DNA of 64,000 nucleotides from Lachnospiraceae bacterium (lineage in GTDB: Bacteria; Bacillota; Clostridia; Lachnospirales; Lachnospiraceae), in assembly GCA_021628825.1 (NCBI GenBank), contig JAJXRY010000002.1, positions 558,001 to 622,000 on the forward strand, read 5' to 3'. The position numbers were made by a program, and so were the translations under genes. Position 1 is the stretch's first letter; every line of letters begins with the position of its first letter. Below, in pieces: positions 23,770-33,900 of this stretch. Below the pieces are notes generated by a model that saw only the letters and a list, made by a program, of their open reading frames with translations, ran no database searches and had not been told where the DNA came from.

Positions 23770-23905
23770 AGCTTTATGTTTTCAGGTTGTGGATGGAGAA
23801 ATATTTTTCTGTCCGATGCGCTGCTAAAAATCCCTGGTGAAAATAGTGTAAAAATAATAAAAAAATAATGAAAAACAAGCATAGCTCAGAAATAAAGAAA
23901 GCAGA

Positions 23906-25264
23906 GTGAATAAACAAATGAACGAGAAACAGGATTTTACAACAGGAAGTATTCCGAAGAAGATGATCGGATTCATGCTGCCGGTGCTGGGAGCATTGAT
24001 TTTGCAGGCGATGTATGGTGCGGTCGATCTGATGATCGTCGGAAGATTCGGAACGACGGAAGGAATATCGGGAGTTACGACCGGAAGCAGCATTATGAAT
24101 CTGGTAACTTTTACGGTAAGTTCCCTGACGACCGGTGTTACCGTAATCATGGGACAATATCTGGGAGAAAAACGCCCTGAGAGACTGGGAGTGCTGGCAG
24201 GAGGAGCAACGTGCTTCTTCTTTATTATTTCATTGGTTCTGACGGCTGTATTGCTGATTTTTGCAAGACCGATTGCGATATTGATGCAGGCGCCGGAATC
24301 TGCGCTTGACCTTACGGTAACGTATATCCGAATCTGCGGAGTCGGCTATGTATTTATTGTATTTTTATAATTTTATCAGCAGTATTTTCCGTGGACTCGG
24401 TGACTCGAGGATGCCGCTTTTATTTGTGGCTATTGCCTGTGTGGTCAATATTATCGGAGACCTTGTGTTGGTCGCAGGATTCCATATGAATGTCGCAGGA
24501 GCGGCCATTGCAACCGTACTGGCACAGGCAGTCAGTGTGGTACTTTCCATTGTCATTATTTTTCGGAAGAATTTAGGATTTACATTGCAGAAAGCGGATT
24601 TCCGGCTTTCGGGTGAAGTGACGCACTTTCTTGTAGTGGGTGCACCATTGGCACTGCAGGAGTTCCTTACGAACCTCACCTTCCTTGCATTATGTGCCTT
24701 CATCAACCGGCTGGGACTGGATGCGTCCTCCGGATATGGGGTGGCACAGAAGATTCAGTCCTTCGTCATGCTGATTCCTTCTTCCATTATGCAGTCCATG
24801 GCAGCAATTGTTTCACAGAATGTCGGAGCGGGCAAAGAAAAAAGAGCCGATCAGGCAATGCATTGTGGAATTTTGTTTGGTGCGGCAGTCGGTGTTGTGA
24901 TTGCCTATGCGGCATTCTTCCATGGGGATGCACTGGCAGGGCTTTTTTTACTGAGGATGCAGCTGTTGTGAAGAGAGCGTTTGAATTCTTAAGAGGATTT
25001 GCACCGGAAGCTATTGTCACAAGCATTCTGTTCAGCTACATGGGATATTTCAATGGACATGCGAAATCCTTATTTGTTATGATTCAGGGACTTGCGCAGT
25101 CATTCCTCGTAAGACTTCCGATGTCGTATCTGATGAGCATCCGTCCCAATGCTTCTTTGTTTGGCGTTGGACTGGCAGCACCGTCGGCAACTGTATTCGG
25201 AATTATTCTGTGCACAGTCTATTATGTAAATATGAAAAAGCAAATGAAAGAAAAGACTGCTTGA
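23906..25264 (+). CDS. MATE family efflux transporter (two frame breaks)
   Basis: A Na+ or H+ coupled multidrug exporter of about 450 residues with twelve predicted membrane helices. Family motifs: IPKKMIGFMLPVLGALILQA at the N-terminus, DLMIVGRFG, YNFISSIFRGLGDS, LQEFLTNLTFLAL and GYGVAQKIQSF. The frame breaks at a T run near 24366 and another near 24948. GTG 23906 or ATG 23918 could start it. The TGA overlaps the -35 of the spoVT promoter. Confidence 0.9.
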
Positions 25265-25291
25265 ATAAAACCTTCCGATTTCCACATACTA
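25263..25291 (+). promoter_or_regulatory. Sigma-G-like promoter of spoVT
   Basis: GAATA (25263-25267), 17-base spacer, then CATACTA (25285-25291). These fit the sigma-G consensus known from Bacillus (GHATR, 17-18 bases, CATNHTA). spoVT is sigma-G dependent in Bacillus subtilis. Transcription would start near 25298, inside the loop of the hairpin described next. Confidence 0.65.
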
Positions 25292-25327
25292 CCCATACAG
25301 TATTTTTATGGAAATCAGGAGGTTTTT
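25270..25327 (+). terminator. Terminator of MATE gene overlapping the spoVT ribosome binding site
   Basis: AACCTTCCGATTTCCA pairs imperfectly with TGGAAATCAGGAGGTT, and T6 follows directly. The 3' arm contains the AGGAGG of spoVT. Read-through transcripts from the MATE gene would terminate and also hide the ribosome site, while transcripts started inside the loop would lack the 5' arm. Confidence 0.7.
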
Positions 25328-25331
25328 TAAT

Positions 25332-25877
25332 ATGAGAGCAACGGGAATCGTGAGGAGGATTGACGATCTTGGCAGGATTGTCATTCCGAAGGAATTAAGA
25401 AGAACGCTTCGCATCCGCGAAAGTGATCCGATAGAAATTTTTTCGGGAAGAGAGGGTGAAATCATTCTGAAAAAGTACTCTCCGATGGGCGAGATCAGTG
25501 TGTTTGCCAAACAGTATGCGGAAAGTCTGGCACAGGTATCGGGAAGAGCGGCATTGATTACGGACCGAGACCAGTTCATTGCAGTTGCCGGTGGATTCCG
25601 GACGTTTTTAGGAAAATCAATCAGCAAGGAGCTGGAGGTCAAACTGGAAAACAGGGAGACGCTGATGGCAATGGCAGATGATAAGAAGTTTATTTCGGTA
25701 GTGAAGGATAACACCGATGACTATGCGGAGGAGGCAATCTGTCCGATTATCTGTGAGGGAGATGTGATCGGAGGAGTGATTCTGCTCAACACGGCGGATA
25801 AGGAGAAAATGGGAGAAGTCGAACTGAAGCTGATCCAGTCGGCCGCGGGATTTTTAGGACGACAAATGGAGCAGTAA
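25332..25877 (+). CDS. spoVT: Stage V sporulation transcription factor SpoVT
   Basis: A forespore regulator that modulates sigma-G genes. 181 residues: an AbrB-type swapped-hairpin DNA-binding domain (MRATGIVRRIDDLGRIVIPK, ELRRTLRIRESDPIEIF) and a C-terminal GAF-like domain. ATG 25332 is preferred over 25308 because AGGAGG lies at 25317-25322, inside the longer frame. Intact. Confidence 0.95.
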   Translation: MRATGIVRRIDDLGRIVIPKELRRTLRIRESDPIEIFSGREGEIILKKYSPMGEISVFAKQYAESLAQVSGRAALITDRDQFIAVAGGFRTFLGKSISKELEVKLENRETLMAMADDKKFISVVKDNTDDYAEEAICPIICEGDVIGGVILLNTADKEKMGEVELKLIQSAAGFLGRQMEQ

Positions 25878-25931
25878 TGTAAAATCAGTTACTGGAACGA
25901 GGTACGAGTGAACGGTAACACTGATTTTACA
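25878..25931 (+). repeat. Long hairpin after spoVT containing family B repeat
   Basis: Perfect 12-bp arms TGTAAAATCAGT (25878-25889) and ACTGATTTTACA (25920-25931). The loop holds the family B repeat (25888-25919). No T-run follows, so it is a weak terminator at best. Confidence 0.65.
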
Positions 25932-26035
25932 GGAACTTTACAAAAACCCCTCGACAGATTTTACATTTGTTTTGTATGCTAGTAATAGTGGATTATTTTC
26001 GGCCATTTGTAAAATCTGGAAGCGAGGTATGTAAA

Positions 26036-27788
26036 ATGGACTTGTTTGATGTACTAACGTTGATTGGTGGATTGTGCCTGTTCCTTTTTGGTATGAATGT
26101 CATGGGGGAGGCACTGGAAAGCAGAGCGGGAAATAAGCTTCGCACCTTGCTTTCAAAAATGACGACCGGAAAATTCGCCGGATTCCTGACAGGACTTGGA
26201 GTGACAGCGATTATCCAGAGCTCTTCGGCAACGACGGTTATGGTAGTCGGGTTTGTAAATTCCGGGCTGATGAATTTAAGACAGGCAATTCATGTCATCA
26301 TGGGAGCCAACATCGGAACGACGGTAACGGGATGGTTGTTGTCGCTTGGTGGAATCAGTGGTGATAATTTCTGGGTGCGTCTCATGAAGCCATCCTCCTT
26401 TGTTCCGGTTCTCGCATTGGTGGGAATTATTCTATATATGTTTACAGGGTCTTCAAAGAAGAAGGATACCGGAGCAATTTTTCTGGGATTTGCTACATTG
26501 ATGTTCGGAATGGAAGCCATGTCCGGGGCAGTATCCGGACTTTCAGAGGTGCCGGCCTTCCGTGAGCTGTTTATCATGTTCACGAATCCGATCCTGGGAC
26601 TTCTGGCAGGAACAGTACTTACCTGTATCATTCAGTCGAGCTCTGCCTCTGTCGGGATTTTGCAGGCATTAAGTATGACCGGACAGATTACCTTTGGAGC
26701 AGCTATACCGATCGTTATGGGTGATGCGATCGGTACCTGTATTACTGCAATGCTTTCAAGTATCGGAACGAAGCGGGATGCGAAGCGGGCAGCAGTAGCA
26801 CACCTGACCTTAAATATGGGAGGCGCACTGGTATGGCTTATCATATACTGTGTGATCAGATCCGTCTTTGCACCGCCGATTCTGACAGCGGTGGCAACAC
26901 CACTGGGAATTGCAATTGTGAACACATTATTTAAGGTGCTTAACATTATATTATTTATGCCGCTGACCGGCCTGCTGGAGAAGGTGGTTTGCATTCTTGT
27001 ACCGGGAACAGCCAGAGCAGAAAAGGATACTGAACTGGACGAACGTCTTCTTGCTACACCGACACTTGCCCTGCAGCAGTGTCATACCATTGCGGTTGAC
27101 ATGGCGAGGGATGCGGTAACTTCTTTAAAGGAAGCGTTACAAAGCTTTGACCATTACACACCGCAGCTGGAGGAAAGTATCCGGAACAAGGAAGACCTTA
27201 CCGATCATTATGAAGATATTCTGGGCTCTTATCTTATCAAACTGAGCTCGCAGAAGATCAGCAGCGAAGATGGAGAAGAGGTTACCATGCTGATGAAAAT
27301 AATCGGTGATTTCGAGCGGATTTCGGATCATGCGGTGAATGTTCTGGAAGCTTCCACAGAAATGCGTGAGAAGGAGCTGAGCTTCTCTGACAGTGCCAAG
27401 GGAGATTTCAAGGTGATTTCAGCTGCAGTGGAAGAGATTCTGGATCTGTCTTATGAGGCTTTTTGCAGATAATAACATTAACAGTGCAGTCAATGTGGAG
27501 CCCTTAGAGCAGGTTATTGATGCATTGAAGGAGGAGATGCGTACCCGTCACATTTTGCGTATGCAGCAGGGAAATTGCAATGTGATCGCAGGCTTTGTAT
27601 GGTCCGATCTTCTGACCTGCCTTGAAAGAACATCCGATCACTGCTCCAATATTGCAGGCTGTGTGATCGACGTTGCCCATCATGAGCTTCATCTGCATGA
27701 AACCTTGCAGGCCATTCACGAAGACAGCAAAGAGTTTCAGAATAAATTTGAGATGTATAGCAGGAAATATGCCGTGCAGGAATTATAA
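26036..27788 (+). CDS. Na/Pi cotransporter family protein with PhoU-like domain (one frame break)
   Basis: Sodium-phosphate symporter (NptA/YjbB type), about 583 residues. Two inverted QSSSA repeats are seen (AIIQSSSATTVMVVGFVNSG and CIIQSSSASVGI), each followed by GxxIGT motifs (GANIGTTVTGW, GDAIGTCITA). After about nine membrane helices comes a cytoplasmic PhoU-like four-helix domain (IIGDFERISDHAVNVLE and later LERTSDHCSNIAGCV). An extra T near 27463 shifts the frame within it. ATG 26036 follows GCGAGG. Confidence 0.92.
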
Positions 27789-27835
27789 TTATTAAAAAGG
27801 TTTTTAATAGAAATCACATATACGGTAACATGTGT

Positions 27836-27883
27836 CCACATATTATAAAAAAATTTTTTTATAATATGTGGGCTTTATTTTTT
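27836..27883. terminator. Strong bidirectional-type terminator
   Basis: A perfect 36-base palindrome, CCACATATTATAAAAAAA with its complement (27836-27871), then GCTTTATTTTTT. It ends the symporter transcript before the peptide transporter operon. Confidence 0.9.
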
Positions 27884-27936
27884 CAAACTAATGTGAGAAA
27901 AATAAAAATCTACAGGGCTTTTTATGGAGGATTATT

Positions 27937-29566
27937 ATGAGAAAATTTTGGAAAAAGGGATTTACCCTGCTACTTGGTACATTACTTGCCGTTTCCCTTA
28001 TGGGGTGCGGCAGAAGCGCAGATGGAACAGGGAGCACGGCAGGCGGAAGCGGTGCTGCCAACATTGTGAATATCGGGGTTACCGGTTCCCTGGTGAGCTT
28101 CAATCCGTTTGTCATGGATATGTCGGAGATGAATCATTACAGCAGTGGTCTGATGTTTCTTCCTCTGGTGGAGCTGGATCAGAACCTGAACTTTGTACCG
28201 ATGCTGGCAGATTCCATTACGACAGAGGATAACCTGACCTTTACCGTGCATATTGATGATGCGGCCACCTGGTCTGACGGAACTCCGGTTACGGCTGCTG
28301 ATGTGGAATATACCGTGCGGCGTCTGTGCAGTCCTGTGGTTGCCAATCCATATATGATGTATTACGTGTTTGAAGGCGTCGATGACGAAACCGGATTTGT
28401 GGAAGAAAATGCTGACAGTGTTGCAGGAATCAGGATTGTGGATGACAAGACCATCACTTTTACAGTAAAGTCTCCGATGTCACTGATCAGCTTTGAAAAC
28501 GGGTATGCGAGATATATGAATATTCTGCCGAAGCATGTCATCGAGAAATTCAGTGAGGCAGAGCTTACGACGAATGAGTGGTTTTCCCACCCGGATGTGG
28601 TAAGCGGACCTTATATGGTAACGGATTTTGATCCGGAGCATTATGTTTCCTATACAGCGAACACCAAATATTTTAAGGGTGCGCCCAAAATTGAAAAGCT
28701 GAACTTTAAGATTGTGGAGGGCAGTCAGATTCTCGCAGGCCTGAAATCCGGCGAAATCGATGTAACGCATCCTACGATGAGTAATATTCCGGAAACGGAT
28801 TATGAGAGTGTTGAAGCACTTCCCAATGTAACGGTTACCTATGCAAAACCGGTAACCCATCAGTCTGTATTTATCCAGACAGCGAATGTAACAGACAAAA
28901 AGAGTCCGTGAAGCACTGCTTTGCGGTATTGACCGGGAGAAAATCCTGAATGACTTAATGAAGGGGCATGGCGAAATTGTCGACGGCTTTGTATCTTCTG
29001 TGAGCCCTTATTATGACAGCAGTATCGTTCCTACCAAGTATGATCCGGACAGAGCAAAGTCACTTTTACAGGAAGCAGGCTGGGATGGAAGTCAGATATT
29101 GCGGTTTTATATTAATTCCAGTGATACAACATTTGCCAACGCGGCAGCAATTATGGTTGCACAGTGGGCGGAAATCGGTATTCAGGTGGAGATTAAGACC
29201 GTTGATTTTGCAACGCTGATGAGCACTGCCGGGTCTACTGATTATGATCTGCTGGCTGTTCAGTATACCTATCCACCTGCTGATTACAGCCTGGATCTGG
29301 TTTATCTTCTGGCTGGAGAGGGAAGCTGGACCGGATATTATGATGAAGAGGTGGCAGCAGCCCTTGATGGAGTAACAACCGCCTCAGATACCGGCGAGCT
29401 GACCGGCTACTACCGGATTATTGATGAAAAGATGCAGGAGGACGTACCTTACTTTTCTGCCTATGTAATTGGGGCACAGAGTGCCACCGCCAATCGTCTT
29501 ACCGGTGTGGAACAGGGTGTGTATGGCTTCTTTAACAATATACAGAACTGGGAAATTGTGCAGTAA
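27937..29566 (+). CDS. Peptide/nickel ABC transporter substrate-binding lipoprotein (one frame break)
   Basis: Solute-binding lipoprotein of SBP family 5 (OppA/DppA). Lipobox SLMGC follows a hydrophobic signal (LLLGTLLAVSLMG). Family landmarks: NFVPMLADSI..EDNLTFTVHI, ATWSDGTPVTAADV, and after the break KRVREALLCGIDREKIL and DRAKSLLQEAGW. About 540 residues. An extra A near 28900 causes the break. First gene of a complete binding protein-ATPase-ATPase-permease-permease operon. Confidence 0.93.
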
Positions 29567-29678
29567 TCCCATCAGGTCATAAAGCCGTTGAAGCATTTGG
29601 GATTACCGGGATGAATTTTTCATCGCAGCTGCGAGGATACGGAAAAGCGATAATATAAATACGGATTTGGAGCAAAGA

Positions 29679-30641
29679 ATGTCACACTTACTTACGATTT
29701 CGGATCTGACAATTGCATTTACCGGAGACACCGGTACCCATGAGGTAACAGACCATCTTTCTCTTACACTGGATGAGGGAGAGATTGTCTGTCTGGTTGG
29801 TGAGTCCGGATGTGGAAAAAGTGTGACATCGATGTCACTTTTGGGCCTGCTGGGACCGGGAGGAAGTGTAACGGAGGGGAGTATCTGCTATGAGGATCGT
29901 GATCTCCTTACTCTTTCAGAAAAGGAGCTGGATCAGATCCGCGGGAAAGAAATCAGTATGATTTTTCAGGATCCGATGAGCTCTTTAAATCCTGTCTTTA
30001 CGATCGGATATCAGATCATGGAGGGGCTGCGGATTCATCTGGGATTAAAGAAGAGGGAAGCTTGGGTGCGCGCCGTAGAGCTTCTTGACAGGGTTGGAAT
30101 GAAGGAGCCGGAGCTGGTAATGAAGAGCTATTCGCACACGCTGTCCGGTGGAATGCGGCAGAGAGCGATTATTGCCATGGCACTTGCCTGTAATCCGAAG
30201 CTTCTGATCGCGGATGAGCCGACAACGGCACTGGATGTATCGGTGCAGGCACAGATCATGGAGCTTCTGAAGAGATTACAGAAGGAATCCCGGATGGCAG
30301 TGCTTCTGATTACTCATGATATGGGCGTGGTGTCCCATATGGCAGACCGTGTGCTTGTGATGTATGCGGGACAGATTGTGGAGGAAGCAGAAGCAGAGGA
30401 GCTGTTTCGCCATCCATCCCATCCTTATACCCGGGCGCTTCTTTCTGCCATTCCAACAACCGGGGACAGTGAGGAGCGGAAATTGACCTCCATTCCCGGT
30501 ATGGTTCCGGAAAATTATGATACCATTTCAGGATGCCGGTTCGCAGACCGGTGCCCATATGCACGGCAGGAGTGTCATCAGAGGGCCGGTTTGCGGGAAA
30601 TTTCCAAGAGGCATACCGTGAGGTGTATTTTACAGTTATAG
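29679..30641 (+). CDS. oppD: Oligopeptide ABC transporter ATP-binding protein (OppD-like)
   Basis: Intact ATPase: Walker A GESGCGKS, FQDPMSSLNPVFTIG, signature LSGGMRQR, Walker B LLIADEPTTALDVS, His switch LITHDMGVV. The C-terminal oligopeptide-transporter extension with GCRFADRCPYARQEC carries the cysteines that bind an iron-sulfur cluster in this family. ATG 29679 has GGAG eight bases upstream and is preferred over TTG 29667. Confidence 0.94.
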   Translation: MSHLLTISDLTIAFTGDTGTHEVTDHLSLTLDEGEIVCLVGESGCGKSVTSMSLLGLLGPGGSVTEGSICYEDRDLLTLSEKELDQIRGKEISMIFQDPMSSLNPVFTIGYQIMEGLRIHLGLKKREAWVRAVELLDRVGMKEPELVMKSYSHTLSGGMRQRAIIAMALACNPKLLIADEPTTALDVSVQAQIMELLKRLQKESRMAVLLITHDMGVVSHMADRVLVMYAGQIVEEAEAEELFRHPSHPYTRALLSAIPTTGDSEERKLTSIPGMVPENYDTISGCRFADRCPYARQECHQRAGLREISKRHTVRCILQL

Positions 30642-30732
30642 GCGTATTGCAAGGAACAGTTCAGCAGACCACATAACAACCGGCTTTAAACGGTCATGCT
30701 GGACTTAAAAGATAAAGATAAGAGGAAGAACA

Positions 30733-31557
30733 GTGTCCAGGCAGCAAATTCCGTTGATACAAGTGAAGAATCTGAAGAAATATTACCCGGTGAAAACCGG
30801 GATTATTCCACATGTCACGGATTATGTAAAAGCGGTAGACGGTGTGAGCTTTTCCATTTATGAAGGAGAAATCCTGGGTCTTGTCGGGGAGTCCGGCTGT
30901 GGAAAGACCACGATTGGAAAGCTGCTGACGGGTCTGGAAAAGCCGACGGAAGGGGCGATTTTGTATCGCGGGATGGATATTCTGGACTGGACAGCGAAGG
31001 AGCAGAAAAAATACCGAACGAAAATCCAGATGATTTTTCAGGATCCGTATTCTTCCTTAAATCCGAGGAAGCATATCTATGAAATACTGGCGGCACCCAT
31101 GCTTTATCATGGCATTTCCGATAAGCAGACTGTCGAAAAGGATGTGAAGGAGCTGCTTGAAATGGTGGGAATGCCGCAGTCTGCACTTGGCAGATATCCA
31201 CACGAGTTTTCCGGAGGGCAGCGGCAGCGCATCGGCATTGCCAGAGCACTTTCCCTGAAACCGGAATTTATCGTATGCGATGAGCCGGTGAGTGCACTGG
31301 ATGTATCGGTGCAGGCGCAGATCCTGAATCTGCTTAAGAGTCTGCAAAAGGAGCTGCAGCTTACCTTGTTGTTCATCGGACATGGGCTCGGTGCGGTGCA
31401 TTATGTGAGTGATCGGATTGCGGTGATGCAGAATGGACGGATGGTAGAGCTTGGGGATGCCAGAGAGGTTTTTCATCATCCGCAGCAGGAGTATACGAAG
31501 ATGCTGCTGAATTCCATTCTGGAACCGAAGGCTTATTCCGAAGACAGGGACAGCTAA
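30733..31557 (+). CDS. oppF: Oligopeptide ABC transporter ATP-binding protein (OppF-like)
   Basis: Second ATPase of the operon, 274 residues, GTG start after AGAGGAAG. Walker A GESGCGKTT, FQDPYSSLNPRKHI, signature FSGGQRQRIGIARAL, Walker B FIVCDEPVSALDVS. The switch region reads FIGHGLGAV where the family has FISHDL; the His is kept but Ser and Asp are both Gly. The C-terminal zinc/iron extension seen in OppD is absent, as in many OppF proteins. Confidence 0.93.
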   Translation: MSRQQIPLIQVKNLKKYYPVKTGIIPHVTDYVKAVDGVSFSIYEGEILGLVGESGCGKTTIGKLLTGLEKPTEGAILYRGMDILDWTAKEQKKYRTKIQMIFQDPYSSLNPRKHIYEILAAPMLYHGISDKQTVEKDVKELLEMVGMPQSALGRYPHEFSGGQRQRIGIARALSLKPEFIVCDEPVSALDVSVQAQILNLLKSLQKELQLTLLFIGHGLGAVHYVSDRIAVMQNGRMVELGDAREVFHHPQQEYTKMLLNSILEPKAYSEDRDS

Positions 31558-31585
31558 GGGAATTAGATAAAAGGAACATACGCTG

Positions 31586-32536
31586 ATGGGTAAGTATATT
31601 TTAAAACGAATCTTAATAGCAATTCCGGTGCTGATCGGAATTACCTTGATTGATTATGCGATTATGTGTCTTGCCGGAAGTCCGCTTGAGATGCTAAAGG
31701 GTCCCCGGATTTCTGATGCGGCTTTGCAGGCAAAGGAGATTGCGGCAGGCCTTGATAAGCCGCTTATCGTGCAGTATTTTGTGTGGCTTTGGCAGCTCCT
31801 GCAGGGGAACCTGGGTTACTCGATGAAATCTTATGAGCCGGTCAGTGCCATGATCGGAAGCCATATAGGACCGACACTGCTTTTAATGGGAGCATCTCTT
31901 GCTTTAAGTCTTCTGATTGCAGTTCCTGCCGGAATTTACAGTGCGGTAAAGCAGTATTCGAAGGGCGATTATGCCGTGGTAACAGCGTCCTTTATCGGAA
32001 GCAGCATTCCGAGCTTTTTTTCTGGCATTGATTCTGATTTATATTTTTTTACGGTAAAGCTGGGAATTTTGCCATCCGGCGGGATGAATACCCTTGGAAT
32101 GGACGGCAGTGTGGCGGATACGATACGGCATATGGTTCTGCCCGTCACTGTGCTGGCAGTTTCTTTAGCCGGAAGCAACATCCGTTATATCCGAAGCTCT
32201 TTTCTGGAGATTTTACAGCAGGATTATCTGCGGACGGCCAGGGCAAAAGGAATCGGCTATAAGCGGGTGATCTGGAAGCATGCCATGCGGAATGCACTGC
32301 TTCCTATTGTAACGGTAATCGGAATGCAGATTCCGATGCTGTTTGGTGGTGCCGTAATTATTGAGCAGGTATTTTCCTGGCCGGGACTTGGCCTGATGAC
32401 CATGACGGCAATTATGGGAAGGGATTATCCCGTGATTATGGGAGTGTGCCTGCTGTCCGCGGTTGTAGTACTTGTTTCCAACCTGATTACAGATATTTTG
32501 TATGCGCTGGTCGATCCCACGATTCAGCTGAATTAA
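31586..32536 (+). CDS. oppB: Oligopeptide ABC transporter permease (OppB-like)
   Basis: Inner-membrane permease with six predicted helices. Starts GKYILKRILIAIPVLIGITL and carries the EAA loop (QDYLRTARAKGIGYKRVIWK..MRNALLPI). The reading frame is open, but residues near 145-160 (FFSGIDSDLYFF) are charged where homologues have a hydrophobic helix. Reading the next frame there gives FFLALILIYIF. This points to two compensating T-run errors near 32020 and 32045. Confidence 0.92.
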   Translation: MGKYILKRILIAIPVLIGITLIDYAIMCLAGSPLEMLKGPRISDAALQAKEIAAGLDKPLIVQYFVWLWQLLQGNLGYSMKSYEPVSAMIGSHIGPTLLLMGASLALSLLIAVPAGIYSAVKQYSKGDYAVVTASFIGSSIPSFFSGIDSDLYFFTVKLGILPSGGMNTLGMDGSVADTIRHMVLPVTVLAVSLAGSNIRYIRSSFLEILQQDYLRTARAKGIGYKRVIWKHAMRNALLPIVTVIGMQIPMLFGGAVIIEQVFSWPGLGLMTMTAIMGRDYPVIMGVCLLSAVVVLVSNLITDILYALVDPTIQLN

Positions 32537-32570
32537 TGCTTAAAGCTTTGGAAAATGTTTTCCTATACTT

Positions 32571-33509
32571 ATGAAAGAATGGGGACAGACAACAGATCCA
32601 TATGCCGGGAAGGATATGGATCAGAGAGGACGGTCTATGAAGAAAAATTTATCAAATGAAACCTATCTGCAGACCGTCTGGAGGCGGTTCAGACATCATC
32701 ATCTGGCGGTGGTATCCATTGTGGTTGTGGCAGTAATCAGTCTTGCGGCTGTTCTGGCTCCGCTCCTTGCACCCTATGATCCACAGGCAATTGCCGGGCC
32801 CTTTGGAGCGGCTCCGTCGAAGGAATTCTTCCTGGGAACCGATGCTATTGGCAGGGATGTGTTAAGCCGGCTTTTGTATGCGACACGGATTTCCCTTCTG
32901 GTCGGGGTGATGGCAACCCTGCTGTCGACTGCCATTGGCGTTGTACTTGGCCTGATTGCCGGATACTTTGGCGGCGTGGCAGATATGGTGATTATGCGCT
33001 TTACGGATGTGGTGATGTCCTTTCCATATATTCTGCTGGTGCTTGTTGCAGCGGCGATTTTTGAACCGGGACTGTGGAATATTATTCTGATTCTCGGATT
33101 TGTGGACTGGCCGGGGATTGCACGGCTGGTACGCGGAAATGTGCTGTCCTTACGGGAAACAAACTTTATTAAGAGCAATCTGGTGGCGGGAATGCCGCTG
33201 TCCCATATTCTGTTTTCGGAAATCCTGCCAAATACCGTTGCACCGATCCTTGTATATAGTACAACCGTGCTGGCAGTGTCTATGCTGGATGAGGCAGCAC
33301 TGAGCTTTCTTGGAATGGGCGTACAGCCTCCGAAAGCAAGTCTTGGCAATATGCTGAACGGCGCACAGTCTCTTACCGTGCTCACACAGCAGCCGTGGCT
33401 GTGGATTCCACCAGGGCTTGTTATTATTGTGCTGGTCGTTGCGATTAACTTTATTGGAGATGCCCTGAGGGATGCGGTCGATCCGAATTCAAAGAGCAGA
33501 CAGATTTAA
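32571..33509 (+). CDS. oppC: Oligopeptide ABC transporter permease (OppC-like)
   Basis: Second permease. N-terminal helix AVVSIVVVAVISLAAVLAPL, FLGTDAIGRDVLSRLLYATR, EAA loop (LRETNFIKSNLVAGMPLSHILFSEILPN in parts), and the end DALRDAVDPNSK. ATG 32571 is the longest start; ATG 32637 has a better ribosome site (AGAGGA) and may be the true one. Last gene of the operon. Confidence 0.92.
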   Translation: MKEWGQTTDPYAGKDMDQRGRSMKKNLSNETYLQTVWRRFRHHHLAVVSIVVVAVISLAAVLAPLLAPYDPQAIAGPFGAAPSKEFFLGTDAIGRDVLSRLLYATRISLLVGVMATLLSTAIGVVLGLIAGYFGGVADMVIMRFTDVVMSFPYILLVLVAAAIFEPGLWNIILILGFVDWPGIARLVRGNVLSLRETNFIKSNLVAGMPLSHILFSEILPNTVAPILVYSTTVLAVSMLDEAALSFLGMGVQPPKASLGNMLNGAQSLTVLTQQPWLWIPPGLVIIVLVVAINFIGDALRDAVDPNSKSRQI

Positions 33510-33530
33510 ACTCAAGTTGCGTTAGCAACG

Positions 33531-33560
33531 GTTTTTACGAATGGGGTGCTGAATAGTTAC
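33531..33560 (+). repeat. Dispersed repeat, family C copy 1
   Basis: TTTTTACGAATGGGGTGCTGAATAGTTAC (in two parts) resembles 43635-43661 (TTTTATGAATGGAGTTCTGAATAGTTAT) and the right end of the family A element (TTATGAATGGGAAAGGCTGAACTGTTAC region). Confidence 0.5.
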
Positions 33561-33600
33561 CTCAATTTCAACTCAATTTTAAAGAGCATTTGATGTGAGC

Positions 33601-33645
33601 ACTCAAAAATCATCCACTGGATCATTTTCTCATATGCAAGGCAAC
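33601..33645 (-). repeat. Dispersed repeat, family D copy 2
   Basis: On the minus strand reads GTTGCCTTGCATATGAGAAA then ATGATCCAGTGGATGATTTT and TGAGT, matching 15683-15730. Like copy 1 it directly follows a hairpin with T7. Confidence 0.6.
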
Positions 33646-33900
33646 AAAAAAAGATCCAACAGGATCCTTTCACATCATTTATAACGTATATATGATAATA
33701 AAAAGACAAAAATAAAGAGTGAAAATTCATTCCACACTTCATGATACAGTCTATCATATGGAAAAAAAGAAAAGTCTAGTTATTTCATAGAAAAATCAGA
33801 TATTCTTATTTTTACCGGATAAAGTAAAAACAAAAAGTCTTTTTGGAAAAACATTATAACTTATAACTGGATTTGTGCACAGCCATGGGAAGGATACTGG

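Larger units (their letters stand above)
33510..33900. other. Intergenic region after oppC with repeat copies
   Basis: No credible gene. It holds a family C repeat (33531-33560, TTTTTACGAATGGGGTGCTG), a GATCC-AACA-GGATC hairpin at about 33653-33668 that has T7 on its minus-strand side, and a family D repeat on the minus strand (33601-33645). From 33670 it is AT-rich up to the helicase. Confidence 0.6.

Noticed and set aside
33557..33757. 66-codon minus-strand gene after oppC
   Set aside because: It is made mostly of the family D repeat and AT-rich sequence, without a convincing ribosome site or domain.
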